64,000 nucleotides of DNA from Neobacillus drentensis NBRC 102427 (GTDB lineage: Bacteria > Bacillota > Bacilli > Bacillales > Cytobacillaceae). Made by a program: the position numbers and the translations under genes. Shown here piece by piece: positions 1-8,571 of this stretch. The notes below the pieces were generated by a model. That model saw only the letters and a list, made by a program, of their open reading frames with translations. It did no database searches and was not told the origin of the DNA. The DNA is taken from NCBI RefSeq assembly GCF_001591445.1, contig NZ_BCUX01000012.1, positions 62,001 to 126,000 of the forward strand. The letters run 5' to 3'. Every line of letters begins with the position of its first letter. The stretch's first letter is position 1.

Positions 1-198
1 GTTTTGTTCCTTAATCGTCTTAAACATCCAGCTTGAAAAAGAGAAGGAAACAATAAATGTTAGAATTGTAATAAAATAATTTCCTGTTTCCATTGACATG
101 CCTTGAAGAAAAGGGCCGCTGTGCCGTAAAAATTCAAATCCACCAATAAGAATGGTGGGAATTAAAATCGTAATCCATTTAAGATCTCTGTATGACAT
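1..198 (-). CDS. Sensor histidine kinase, N-terminal part only (gene runs off the window)
   Basis: The first 66 codons of a membrane protein are visible, beginning at an ATG whose upstream strand carries a GGGGAA-type ribosome binding site. Two hydrophobic segments (about residues 8-22 and 41-59) flank a short outside loop, and the sequence enters a charged stretch at the window edge. This short two-helix start resembles the membrane anchors of GAF-domain NarL-type sensor kinases in Bacillaceae, which is recalled similarity rather than proof. No kinase domain is in view. The gene is divergent from ycnI, so shared control is possible. It could be another small two-TM membrane protein. Confidence 0.5.
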   Translation of the reverse strand, partial: MSYRDLKWITILIPTILIGGFEFLRHSGPFLQGMSMETGNYFITILTFIVSFSFSSWMFKTIKEQN

Positions 199-383
199 GG
201 ATAATTCCCCTAAAATTCATGTATTTTAATTCTTATAGTAACATGAACACAATGTTTTAAAATAAGATTCTGTCAAAAATATGTCACACTTTTCTAAGTA
301 ACTAGCCCTTATGGGTCATATGTATTTTAACCCTCTCTAAGGTAAATTAATATTATCAAGTTCATTATAGGAGGAAAAATAAC

Positions 384-1010
384 ATGAAGGTTTTTAAACT
401 ATTAATACCAACCTTTTTAGGATTATTTTTATTTGCAAGTGTAGCAAGTGCCCATGTTACGGTAGTGCCTAAACAATCTACAACAGGTGCGTGGGAAACT
501 TATACAGTTAAGGTCCCAGTTGAAAAGGATGTGCCGACAACAAAGATTACGATTAAAGCGCCGGCAGGAGTTGAAATTAAATCATATCAGCCAGTTCCAG
601 GATGGAAATATTCTGATGAAAAAGATGCGAAGGGTCTTGTAAAATCATTTACCTTTGAAGCGACAGGGGAAGGAATTTTGTCAGGTCAGTTCCAACAGTT
701 TACCTTTGTAGGAAAAAATCCAGACAATGCAACAAAAGCAGCTTGGGATGCGTTTCAATATTACAAAGATGGTAGTATTGTAGAGTGGACAGGAGATGAA
801 GGTTCCCAATCTCCACATTCCATCACGGATATTGTAGCAGGTTCAACAGAAGATCATCATGATGCAAAGAATACGAACCAAGAAACTCAAAAGACTGATA
901 AAGTTGAAACAAAGACGGAAAATACAGGGGGCTCTCTTCCTTTAATCCTATCAGGGCTTGCGGTTTTACTTTCATTAGTTGCGAGTTTTCTTGCGCTTCG
1001 TAAAAAATAA
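384..1010 (+). CDS. ycnI: YcnI-like copper-binding membrane-anchored protein (DUF1775)
   Basis: The 208-residue product has a classical signal peptide ending at Ala-Ser-Ala (residue 23), so the mature protein would begin with His24. In YcnI proteins this N-terminal histidine forms part of a mononuclear copper site. The DUF1775 beta-sandwich fills roughly residues 24-150. A polar, histidine-containing linker follows, then one C-terminal transmembrane helix (about 185-204) and a short basic tail, so the domain sits outside the cell membrane. The RBS AGGAGG lies just before the ATG. In Bacillus subtilis ycnI neighbours the copper genes ycnJ and ycnK; neither is visible here, and the neighbour is a divergent membrane kinase fragment. 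Confidence 0.87.
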   Translation: MKVFKLLIPTFLGLFLFASVASAHVTVVPKQSTTGAWETYTVKVPVEKDVPTTKITIKAPAGVEIKSYQPVPGWKYSDEKDAKGLVKSFTFEATGEGILSGQFQQFTFVGKNPDNATKAAWDAFQYYKDGSIVEWTGDEGSQSPHSITDIVAGSTEDHHDAKNTNQETQKTDKVETKTENTGGSLPLILSGLAVLLSLVASFLALRKK

Positions 1011-1199
1011 TAATTCCATTTACACTTTGAAATCGCAGAAGCAGAAAAACATACGATTGATATGGAGAATTATCATCTAGCAACTTGTTTTGAAAACTAG
1101 TTTCTATAGAAGAATCTTGTTTATATAACAAATTTAAGAGCACTTACAAATGTTGGCTTATCAATGTTTGTGGGTGTTTTTTGATTGCGTAAAAATAAA

Positions 1200-1231
1200 G
1201 AAAAAGCTAGGCGTTTGACTAGCTTTTTCTA
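1200..1231. terminator. Intrinsic terminator between ycnI and the IclR gene
   Basis: The inverted repeat AAAAAGCTAG / CTAGCTTTTTC with a short loop lies between two convergent genes, with A-rich and T-rich flanks. It could stop transcription from either side. Confidence 0.7.
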
Positions 1232-1325
1232 TTTCAAATTTTCTTTGAAATTCTAAATTAATTGGATTTCTTTCTTGCTTATGTGGTTTTTTGATGGGTA
1301 AAACAAATAGGATGTACTCTTAAAA

Positions 1326-2078
1326 TTATCCGAAATACCCTAATTGTTCTGATAATTCTCGAGCAGTTATTAATAGTTCTTTTACTGCTGTTGAATCCTT
1401 GGAGATATCCAATGCTTCAGTGACCCCAACGATGTATATGGAAGCAATTAGTTCTTTTTTATAATCAAATACAGGAGCCGCAATGGCTGAAATTCCTGAA
1501 AGGTATTCGGAAGTATAAGCGTATTTCTCCTTTTTTACAAATGCAATGATTGATTCCAATGTAGATTGTTCGATTAAATTCTCCTCAAGCTCTTTTTGGA
1601 TCATATTTCTTGTCTTTTCCTCTGGCAAATATGCTGTAAAAATACGACCGGTTGCCGTAGTTGTTAATTTAACTAAAGTTCCAGGTCTTATATTCAAATT
1701 AATAGGCTTCTTACTTTCTTCCCATTCAACAATTAATGGCCCTTTGTCATCAACCCAGATAGCCAAAGCTACTGTTTCGTTTAATAGCTCATTTAGTCTT
1801 TTTATATAAGGAAAGGCTTTGGCTGTTATATCTGTTTTTTGCATGGCGAATACTCCCATGGTCAACATCTCTTTTCCCAATGAATAACGTAAATCTGAGT
1901 CTTTTTCAAGAGCGCCTACCTTGCATAAGCTAATAAGATACCTGTACAGCTGGCCTTTTGGCATGCTACATAATTTTGATATTTCAGTTATAGTTAATGG
2001 TTTATCTGCTTGTGAAACTTCTTTAAGAATGGAGAATCCAAATTCGATAGATTGAATTCCCTTTTTGTCTTGTTCCAT
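1326..2078 (-). CDS. IclR-family transcriptional regulator of the adjacent aromatic operon
   Basis: The 250-residue protein has an N-terminal winged helix-turn-helix (about residues 10-70, with the IclR-like stretch LTITEISKLCSMPKGQLYRYL) and a C-terminal IclR effector-binding GAF-like domain (about 75-245). IclR proteins bind small organic acids and control catabolic operons. The start was set at the ATG at 2078, which has GAGG eight bases upstream; a TTG seven codons earlier has no RBS. The gene is divergent from the meta-cleavage operon, and the shared intergenic region holds a strong promoter and a dyad, so it very likely regulates that operon. Whether it activates or represses cannot be read from the sequence. 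Confidence 0.88.
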   Translation of the reverse strand: MEQDKKGIQSIEFGFSILKEVSQADKPLTITEISKLCSMPKGQLYRYLISLCKVGALEKDSDLRYSLGKEMLTMGVFAMQKTDITAKAFPYIKRLNELLNETVALAIWVDDKGPLIVEWEESKKPINLNIRPGTLVKLTTTATGRIFTAYLPEEKTRNMIQKELEENLIEQSTLESIIAFVKKEKYAYTSEYLSGISAIAAPVFDYKKELIASIYIVGVTEALDISKDSTAVKELLITARELSEQLGYFG

Positions 2079-2191
2079 GTTTGAAACCTCATTTCCCAAA
2101 CTATCATTATTTATTATTTTATCAGAGATAGCTCATTTTTTAATCATTAGATAATAAATTTCAAAAAAATAATCAGAAAACTCAAAATATA

Positions 2192-2221
2192 TTGACACGT
2201 TAATTTGATATACACTATAAT
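2192..2221 (+). promoter_or_regulatory. Sigma-A type promoter of the aromatic catabolic operon
   Basis: A perfect -35 box TTGACA (2192-2197) and a perfect -10 box TATAAT (2216-2221) are separated by 18 bases, upstream of the monooxygenase gene. Confidence 0.75.
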
Positions 2222-2235
2222 CATATTGTAAACAG

Positions 2236-2266
2236 TTGTTGAACCTGGTTAACCATTGTTTAACAA
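2236..2266. promoter_or_regulatory. Candidate regulator operator (nested dyad) downstream of the promoter
   Basis: TTGTTGAAC at 2236-2244 is mirrored by GTTTAACAA at 2258-2266, and the palindrome GGTTAACC lies at the centre. The site begins 15 bases after the -10 box, a position where a bound protein would block RNA polymerase. The divergent IclR-family regulator is the natural candidate. No direct evidence links them. Confidence 0.5.
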
Positions 2267-2435
2267 AATAAAGAAAGAATTTGAAAGTAAGCTTCAAATT
2301 AACAGAAGGTTCCATAACTATTTGGGGGTGAAAAAAAGACGGATATCACCATTATGAATTTATCAAGTATAAGAGAGCGCTTTTTTTTTACTATAACTAA
2401 GAATACTAAAAAAACATAGAAAGGAAGTATGCTTT

Positions 2436-3635
2436 ATGGCTGGACACAATAAACGTCATCAAGTTGTGATTGTAGGAGCTGGACTAGGAGGTTTGACTGC
2501 TGCAGCGTTTTTGCAGCGTTTTGGGATGGATGTGCATGTATACGAGAAAGCCCCAGAATTGAAAGAAATTGGAGCGGGTATTAATCTAGATTCGAATGCG
2601 ATAAGAGTGCTTTTACGATTAGGGATTACGGAAGAAGAGCTTATGGAGGTAGCGGTACCGCTTAAAGAAGTATGGGAGTTTCGAAATGGAAATGATGGTC
2701 GAGTCTTGTACAGTGAACCGTTTAAGAAAGATTTTGGAGCTCCACATGTAGTTATTCATCGTGGTGAACTGCACAGCCTGATAAAAAGCAAAGTAACCAA
2801 AGATGCTATCACTGTTAATCATGGATGTGTTAACGTGGAACAAAATAATGACGGTGTGCAAATCACATTTGAAAACGGTGTCACTGTAGAAGCTGACGTA
2901 TTAATTGGTGCTGATGGCGGGAGATCAATTGTAAGAAATGCAGTCGTTGATTCACCTCCGAAAATGCGGTTTTGGGCGGCTATGTATAGAAGTCTTGTTC
3001 CCATTGATCAAGTTCCGCCTTCTGAGCGTGTTCCAAATCGTACTGCATGGTTAGGATCAAGGCATTTCTTTATGCGGTATCCAGTTTCTGGTGGGAAATT
3101 ACTGAATATCGTTGGTGCCGTTCCCCGCAGCCATTGGGAGCACAATGGGCCAATTGATGCGAATGTAGAAGATTTTCTTGCTGAATTTACAGGTTGGGAT
3201 GAAAATATACAAGCTATGATTGGATCAGCTCAGGAAACAAAACTTTGGCCATTATACGACATGGATCCACTTGAACGCTGGAGCAATAATAGGATCACCC
3301 TGCTCGGTGATGCAGCACATCTACTATTACCTTTCTTAGGGCAAGGAGCAGCGCAGGCAATTGAAGATGCAGAAGTGCTAGCAGGTAATTTGAAAAACTT
3401 AACAAAGGGAACCGACTTAACTGAAATCTTTGCCCGATACGAAGGATTACGTAAACCTCGAGCATCAACGGTTCAGTTTATGGCAAGAACTATTTGGAAC
3501 TTTATTGATCCACCATACATTAATTCAGAAGTTTCAAGTATACCGGGAGACGACATTTTTAACCAGTATAAGAGTCTATTTAATATGCATGAATGGCTAA
3601 ATGGATATGATCTTCAAAAAGACGTAGTTAGCTAG
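2436..3635 (+). CDS. FAD-dependent aromatic-ring monooxygenase (salicylate/hydroxybenzoate hydroxylase type)
   Basis: The 399-residue protein is a group A flavin monooxygenase: a Rossmann dinucleotide motif GAGLGG at 14-19, the DG motif GADGGRS at 158-164 and the GD motif GDAAH at 291-295 followed by GQGAAQAIEDA. These enzymes use NAD(P)H and O2 to hydroxylate aromatic acids. Salicylate hydroxylases release catechol, which would feed the dioxygenase two genes downstream. The exact substrate (salicylate, 3-hydroxybenzoate or a hydroxynicotinate) cannot be fixed from sequence. The start has AAAGGAAG upstream. It is the first gene of the operon and is followed by the transporter gene. Confidence 0.88.
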   Translation: MAGHNKRHQVVIVGAGLGGLTAAAFLQRFGMDVHVYEKAPELKEIGAGINLDSNAIRVLLRLGITEEELMEVAVPLKEVWEFRNGNDGRVLYSEPFKKDFGAPHVVIHRGELHSLIKSKVTKDAITVNHGCVNVEQNNDGVQITFENGVTVEADVLIGADGGRSIVRNAVVDSPPKMRFWAAMYRSLVPIDQVPPSERVPNRTAWLGSRHFFMRYPVSGGKLLNIVGAVPRSHWEHNGPIDANVEDFLAEFTGWDENIQAMIGSAQETKLWPLYDMDPLERWSNNRITLLGDAAHLLLPFLGQGAAQAIEDAEVLAGNLKNLTKGTDLTEIFARYEGLRKPRASTVQFMARTIWNFIDPPYINSEVSSIPGDDIFNQYKSLFNMHEWLNGYDLQKDVVS

Positions 3636-3782
3636 TTTTTGATTCACATAGTACCTACAAGGACAGGCGTGGTCGATTTATAATTCGAATGAAAGGTACG
3701 TTCGTATTTCTTGGTGGAAGAGGGATTAACAGGAATTCCTGCACTGGAAGGAGAAAAGTACCTTGATAAGGGGGGATTCATA

Positions 3783-5141
3783 ATGGAGGCTAGTTTTGAA
3801 AATACAAAAAAACCAAAGATTAATGCCGGTACAAAACTTGTTGTTTTATTATCCTGGTTATTTATGATTTTTGAGGGGTACGATCTTTTGGTATTTGGGA
3901 CCATCGTTCCTTCTTTACTGGAATATAAACAATGGGATATCACACCTGCCCAAGCGGGCCGCTATGGCAGTTATGTTGTTATAGGTATGTTAGTTGGAGC
4001 GATTGTGGCCGGGATGCTTGCGGACCGTTTTGGCCGTAAAAAGGTCTTGATAATGGGTGCAACAGTATGCGCAATCTTCATGATGGGTTCCGCTATAGCG
4101 CCAACCCCAGAAATTTTCGGACTTAGCCGTTTAATCACGGGCCTCGGATTAGGAACGGTAATGCCTGTTGTAACAGTGTTAACGCTTGAATATGCACCAG
4201 CAAAAAGGCGCGCTTTTACTACCATCATCATGTACAGTGGATACCAATTAGGTGGAGTGCTTGCTGCACTTTTAGGCATGTCTCTAATTCCTAGTCTAGG
4301 GTGGCGTGCAATGTTTTGGGTAGGCGCTATTCCGTTGTTATTAGTAGTTCCACTAGCTATTCGTTTTCTTCCCGAATCCATCGCTTTTCTTATGGCAAAA
4401 GGTAGAAAAAAAGAGGTAGAAGATATTGCAGAACGATTTAAAATTCCGATAGAAGAATTAGAGAAGGATCACAACGAAGAACATAGTACAAAAAACGGAA
4501 AAGAAATGAAATCGATTACTTCATTGCTATCTAAATCAAACCGTAAATCCACTATCCTTTTCTGGCTTGCTTCGTTTTGCGGACTCTTTATGATTTTCGG
4601 CTTGGGAACATGGTTGCCTACGATCATGATGAAAAGTGGGTATTCAATAGGTTCTGCACTATCGTTTTTACTCGTACTTAATTTAGGGACTGTCATTGGT
4701 AGTTTTCTAACAGCTGCTGCTTCAGATCGATGGGGTCATAAATTAGCGTGTACAATTTCCTTTTTAACTGCTTTTGCAGCATTTATTTTACTAAGCTTTA
4801 ATTTTCCTTCAATGGTATTAACCTATATCTTAATTGCTGCAGCTGGAATGGGTTCAATTGGGACGCAATATCTCATTAATGCCTATGTAGGTGTATATTA
4901 TCCTGCTACCATTCGTACGACGGCACTAGGTTGGGCTCTTGGGATTGGACGATTTGGAGGTATTGTGGGTCCAATTGTAGTGGGGCTACTAGTTTCATTG
5001 TCTCTAGGTACATTTTGGCACTTTGGCATATTTGCGCTTACAGGTTTAATTGGAGCGATTGTGGTATTTTCCATTTCCAGTTCAACAAAGGGGCAATCCA
5101 TGGATAGCTCATCAGATCAAAAAGTACAGAGTATACATTAA
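3783..5141 (+). CDS. MFS aromatic-acid:H+ symporter (AAHS family, PcaK/BenK-like)
   Basis: The 452-residue membrane protein has twelve hydrophobic segments with a polar central loop near residues 205-245. TM1 carries EGYDLLVFG (about 31-39), matching the acidic TM1 signature of the aromatic acid symporter family, and the loop between TM2 and TM3 has the MFS motif DRFGRKK (81-87). The start was placed at the ATG at 3783, behind the GGGGGG-type RBS, rather than 24 codons earlier. It lies between the ring hydroxylase and the ring-cleaving dioxygenase, so it probably imports the aromatic substrate of the pathway with protons. The substrate is inferred from context. Confidence 0.88.
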   Translation: MEASFENTKKPKINAGTKLVVLLSWLFMIFEGYDLLVFGTIVPSLLEYKQWDITPAQAGRYGSYVVIGMLVGAIVAGMLADRFGRKKVLIMGATVCAIFMMGSAIAPTPEIFGLSRLITGLGLGTVMPVVTVLTLEYAPAKRRAFTTIIMYSGYQLGGVLAALLGMSLIPSLGWRAMFWVGAIPLLLVVPLAIRFLPESIAFLMAKGRKKEVEDIAERFKIPIEELEKDHNEEHSTKNGKEMKSITSLLSKSNRKSTILFWLASFCGLFMIFGLGTWLPTIMMKSGYSIGSALSFLLVLNLGTVIGSFLTAAASDRWGHKLACTISFLTAFAAFILLSFNFPSMVLTYILIAAAGMGSIGTQYLINAYVGVYYPATIRTTALGWALGIGRFGGIVGPIVVGLLVSLSLGTFWHFGIFALTGLIGAIVVFSISSSTKGQSMDSSSDQKVQSIH

Positions 5142-5190
5142 CATATTCAGATAAATCTATGAGCCATAAAAAGTAAATGGGGGTTTAAGA

Positions 5191-6177
5191 ATGGAAAACG
5201 AATTAAAAAAATTTGATGTTGCAGAGTTAACCCATATGGAGATTTACACACCGAATCCTGATGGAACCGTATGGTTTTTTAAAGAAATCTTAGGTATGAT
5301 AGAAACAGCAAGAGTGGGGCAATCCGTTTATCTTCGGGCTTTTGAAGATACCTACCAACATTCTCTTAAAGTAACTGAGAGAAATGAGCCAGGTTTGGGG
5401 CATATGAGTTTTAGAGCAAGTTCAAAAAATGCATTGGACAGACGTGTAAGAGATCTTGAAAAATCTGGTGCGGGTATAGGATGGATAGATGGTGACATTG
5501 GTCATGGTCCAGCTTATCAATTTGTAACACCAGATAACCACTTGATGGAAATTCTTTGGGAGATAGAAGAATATCGGGCACCGGAAAGTGAAAGAACAGT
5601 ATTAAAAAATCGACCACAAAAACGCCCAACTAAAGGGTATCCTGTACGCCGTTTAGACCATGCAATGTTAATGTCCAAAGATGTAACCGGTAATAAAAAT
5701 TTATTTATGAATGAACTTGGCTTTAAATTAAGTGAACACATTGTTAAAGACGATGGAACGGATCTTGGTATATGGTTAAGAGTTACGAATACAGTTAATG
5801 AGTTGGTGTTTACAGAAGATGACGGTACAACTGAAAAAGGACTAGGAAGGCTTCATCATTTTGCATTTTTGTATGGAAACACACAAAATTTGTATGAGGT
5901 AGCAGAAATATTGACCGAGAACGGTTTAGAAATTGAAGCTGGTCCATTTAAACATGGGATTAGCCAAACAACGAGTCTTTATGTTTATGAACCAGGTGGA
6001 AACCGTGTCGAACTTTATGGAGACCCTGGATACCTTATCTTTAATCCAGAATGGAAACCAGTTAAGTGGACGAAAGATGAAGTCGAGAAAGCAATCATGT
6101 TCTTTGGATCTCCATTACCAGAATCATTCTTTAAGAAGGGAACACCACAAATTAAATCTTCTTTATTATCAAAATAA
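5191..6177 (+). CDS. Catechol 2,3-dioxygenase, type I extradiol (VOC fold)
   Basis: The 328-residue protein consists of two tandem vicinal-oxygen-chelate domains (about 10-125 and 150-285). The C-terminal domain carries the expected 2-His-1-carboxylate Fe(II) ligands: His157 in LDHAML, His222 or His223 in LHHFAF, and Glu274 in NRVELYG. Such enzymes cleave catechol next to the diol to give yellow 2-hydroxymuconic semialdehyde. The length and the downstream meta-pathway genes support this. A substituted catechol or 2,3-dihydroxybenzoate could also be the substrate. The gene follows the transporter by about 50 bases, and its RBS is a GGGGG stretch. Confidence 0.88.
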   Translation: MENELKKFDVAELTHMEIYTPNPDGTVWFFKEILGMIETARVGQSVYLRAFEDTYQHSLKVTERNEPGLGHMSFRASSKNALDRRVRDLEKSGAGIGWIDGDIGHGPAYQFVTPDNHLMEILWEIEEYRAPESERTVLKNRPQKRPTKGYPVRRLDHAMLMSKDVTGNKNLFMNELGFKLSEHIVKDDGTDLGIWLRVTNTVNELVFTEDDGTTEKGLGRLHHFAFLYGNTQNLYEVAEILTENGLEIEAGPFKHGISQTTSLYVYEPGGNRVELYGDPGYLIFNPEWKPVKWTKDEVEKAIMFFGSPLPESFFKKGTPQIKSSLLSK

Positions 6178-6280
6178 GAAATGATTATAAATACACTAAT
6201 TAAGATAATAATTACATTGTAAAAGATGCCATTCAGTATCACCTTTTTAATTAGCGCCTAAATAGATAACATTCATGTGA

Positions 6281-6316
6281 GCGGATCCATACCTTTAATA
6301 AAAGGCGTGGATCCTT
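6281..6316. other. Hairpin inside the aromatic operon
   Basis: An interrupted inverted repeat (GGATCCA...CCTTT paired with AAAGG...TGGATCC) lies in the 215-base gap between the dioxygenase and hydratase genes. No T-run follows, so it looks like an mRNA processing or stability element rather than a terminator. Confidence 0.45.
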
Positions 6317-6392
6317 AACCTGTTTATAGCAAAGATTCGCCAATGAAAATTGCCTTTGAAAAATAAGACTGGTTCAGTAGAGAGGAAGATTT

Positions 6393-7175
6393 ATGTTGTC
6401 TAGTAAAATTCAAAGATATGCGGCTAAATTGGGGGAAGCAGAAGTTTCGCGGGTTGGTATCGACCCTATCACTTTAACCGATCCAGACATTACGGTTGAT
6501 GAAGCCTATCACATTCAATTGGAAAATATTAAAAAGAAATTAAATGAAGGCAAAAAAATAGTAGGGAAAAAAATTGGGTTAACTTCAGTTGCTGTGCAGA
6601 AAATGCTCGGTGTTAATGAGCCTGACTACGGTCATCTATTAGACGACATGGTCATTGAAAATGGCAGTACTATTTCCTGTAAAACCATGCTCCAGCCAAA
6701 AGTAGAAGGTGAAATCGCCTTTATATTAAAGAAAGATTTAAAAGGTCCGAATGTGACCGTTCTTGATGTGATACAAGCTACAGATTATGTCGTTCCTGCT
6801 TTGGAAATAGTTGATAGCCGAATACAAGATTGGAAAATTAAGCTGCAAGACACCGTTGCAGATAATGCTTCATCTGGGTTATTTGTATTAGGGGGCAAGC
6901 CTACAAAAATTTCAGATATTAATCTTGAATTAATTGGCATGGCATTGTATCAAAATGGTGAGATTGCCAACACGGGTGTCGGAGCTGCAGCACTGGGAAA
7001 TCCTGCTGCTTGTGTTGCATGGTTAGCGAATCGATTAGCTGATTATGATATTTCTTTAAAAAAAGGTGAAGTGATCCTTTCCGGTGCACTTTCAGGTATG
7101 GTGGTGGCAAAGCCAGGGGATACGTTTGCCGCAAGATTTGCTCATCTAGGGCAAGTGAGCGTTAACTTTAAATAA
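6393..7175 (+). CDS. 2-keto-4-pentenoate hydratase (MhpD/DmpE type)
   Basis: The 260-residue protein belongs to the fumarylacetoacetate-hydrolase-fold hydratase/decarboxylase family. Metal ligands typical of MhpD (Glu-x-Glu plus a later Glu) are seen as Glu105 and Glu107 in VEGEIAF and Glu138 in ALEIVDSR. It would hydrate 2-oxopent-4-enoate to 4-hydroxy-2-oxopentanoate with a divalent metal. The next gene is a paralogue, and the two are usually a hydratase plus the oxalocrotonate decarboxylase that form a complex. Which of the two is which is inferred from overall resemblance and could be reversed. The RBS GAGAGGA precedes the ATG. Confidence 0.8.
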   Translation: MLSSKIQRYAAKLGEAEVSRVGIDPITLTDPDITVDEAYHIQLENIKKKLNEGKKIVGKKIGLTSVAVQKMLGVNEPDYGHLLDDMVIENGSTISCKTMLQPKVEGEIAFILKKDLKGPNVTVLDVIQATDYVVPALEIVDSRIQDWKIKLQDTVADNASSGLFVLGGKPTKISDINLELIGMALYQNGEIANTGVGAAALGNPAACVAWLANRLADYDISLKKGEVILSGALSGMVVAKPGDTFAARFAHLGQVSVNFK

Positions 7176-7225
7176 AGATGCAATTTTTTACTAATCTTGA
7201 CTCGGTTTTTAAGGAGGAATAAGTG

Positions 7226-8014
7226 ATGACTATAGAAATCATTAAGAAAATTGCTGATTACTTAGTTGCAGCAGAAGTAGAAAAACGTGAAGTTGTAAAG
7301 GTATCAAAGGTATTTAAACCGGATCTAACAGTTGAGGAAGCTTATCAGGCACAGGAATTGCTTGTTCAAAAAAAATTAGATGAAGGGCACAAAATTATTG
7401 GGCCTAAAATGGGTTTAACAAGCAAGGCAAAATGGGATCAAATGGGTGTATCTGAGCCAATTTACGGTTATGTATTCGATTATATGCTTGTCAATAATGG
7501 TGGTGTATTACCTTTCTCAGAATTAATCCATCCAAAAGTGGAAGCTGAAATTGCCTTTCTAATTGGGGAAGATATCGAGGGACCAGGAATTACAGGTGCC
7601 CAGGTGTTGGCAAAAACACAGTACATATTACCTGCTCTTGAAATCATTGATAGCCGTTACGAAAACTTTAACTTTACACTTCCGGATGTGATTGCAGATA
7701 ATGCCTCTACATCTAGAGTAGTTTTTGGAAATGCACTGAAGAAGCCAAGTGAGTTTGACCTGGAATTAGTAGGTGCAACTTTATCCATTAATGGTCAATT
7801 GAAAGAGTTGGGGGCTGGGGCAGCTGTTTTGGGCCATCCTGCCAATTCAATTGCTGTATTAGCGAATATGCTTGCAAGAAAAGGAGATAAAATTAAAAAA
7901 GGGGATATTATCTTATCAGGTGCCATAACAAGTGCTGTAATGTTAAGAGTCGGAGATTTTATTTCCGGTAAATTTGATGGTTTAGGTGAGGTTACTTTCT
8001 TTGTTGGAGAATAA
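7226..8014 (+). CDS. 2-oxo-3-hexenedioate (4-oxalocrotonate) decarboxylase
   Basis: The 262-residue paralogue of the preceding hydratase keeps the same metal-ligand pattern: Glu106 and Glu108 in VEAEIAF and Glu139 in ALEIIDSR. In the meta pathway the decarboxylase removes CO2 from 2-oxo-3-hexenedioate and passes the product to the hydratase. The start was set at the ATG at 7226 because AAGGAGG ends eight bases upstream; a GTG directly before it is in frame but less well spaced. It sits between the hydratase and the tautomerase, the usual company of this enzyme. Assignment between the two paralogues is by resemblance and order only. Confidence 0.8.
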   Translation: MTIEIIKKIADYLVAAEVEKREVVKVSKVFKPDLTVEEAYQAQELLVQKKLDEGHKIIGPKMGLTSKAKWDQMGVSEPIYGYVFDYMLVNNGGVLPFSELIHPKVEAEIAFLIGEDIEGPGITGAQVLAKTQYILPALEIIDSRYENFNFTLPDVIADNASTSRVVFGNALKKPSEFDLELVGATLSINGQLKELGAGAAVLGHPANSIAVLANMLARKGDKIKKGDIILSGAITSAVMLRVGDFISGKFDGLGEVTFFVGE

Positions 8015-8061
8015 GAAATGTAATACTATTTGCAAATTAATTTTTAAGGAGTGGAATTACT

Positions 8062-8250
8062 GTGCCAATTATCCAAGTCAATCTTATCGAAGGCAGACCG
8101 TCTGAAAAAATAAAGACGCTAATTGAAAACATCACAGACACTGTTAGTGAGACCTTAGACGCACCAAGGGAAAGTGTAAGAGTATTGGTAACAGAACTAC
8201 CAAAAACTCATTGGGGAATTGCAGGAGTACCAGCTTCAGAGAGAAAATAG
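8062..8250 (+). CDS. 4-oxalocrotonate tautomerase
   Basis: This is a 62-codon gene with a GTG start behind AAGGAG. After removal of the initiator Met the protein begins with Pro1, the catalytic base of this family, and carries Arg11 and Arg39, the two substrate-binding arginines of the classical enzyme, at exactly the canonical positions. It would convert 2-hydroxymuconate to 2-oxo-3-hexenedioate, the substrate of the decarboxylase encoded just upstream. The homohexamer subunit is normally about 62 residues, as here. This is the last gene of the operon before a terminator. Confidence 0.92.
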   Translation: MPIIQVNLIEGRPSEKIKTLIENITDTVSETLDAPRESVRVLVTELPKTHWGIAGVPASERK

Positions 8251-8363
8251 CGAAATATCAACCATCGGAATGAGAAGGTGGGGGCACGTCAACACCGGAA
8301 AGTAGAAATAGGGAAATAGATATTCAAAACGGAATATTGAACCATTTTAGAAGTTTTTAAAAT

Positions 8364-8410
8364 GCAAAAATGACAGGGGCTGCTTTTATAAGGGTCTCTG
8401 TCATTTTTAT
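8364..8410 (+). terminator. Terminator of the aromatic operon
   Basis: AAAATGACAG pairs with CTGTCATTTTT around a loop of about 20 bases and runs into a T-rich tract. It ends the meta-cleavage operon, about 110 bases after the tautomerase stop. The rest of 8251-8571 holds only AT-rich DNA and the presumed promoter of the next gene. Confidence 0.8.
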
Positions 8411-8571
8411 TTAAGCAAAGTTATTTTAAAAATAATTCTCTCATCGCTAATCAAAACATTAACAAAAGAAAGAAAAGACTTTGTAAGAAAATATTGATTT
8501 TTTAAAATATTTATTTTACTATAATAAAAGACTAATTGTTTAGTAAAGCGAAATAAGTATGGGGGTTTATT

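Noticed and set aside
2326-2355. Short leader peptide upstream of the monooxygenase
   Set aside because: A GTG with a good RBS opens only nine codons, with no adjacent hairpin or terminator, so attenuation is not supported.
3971-4381. 136-codon antisense frame within the MFS gene
   Set aside because: Shadow frame opposite a well-supported transporter gene.
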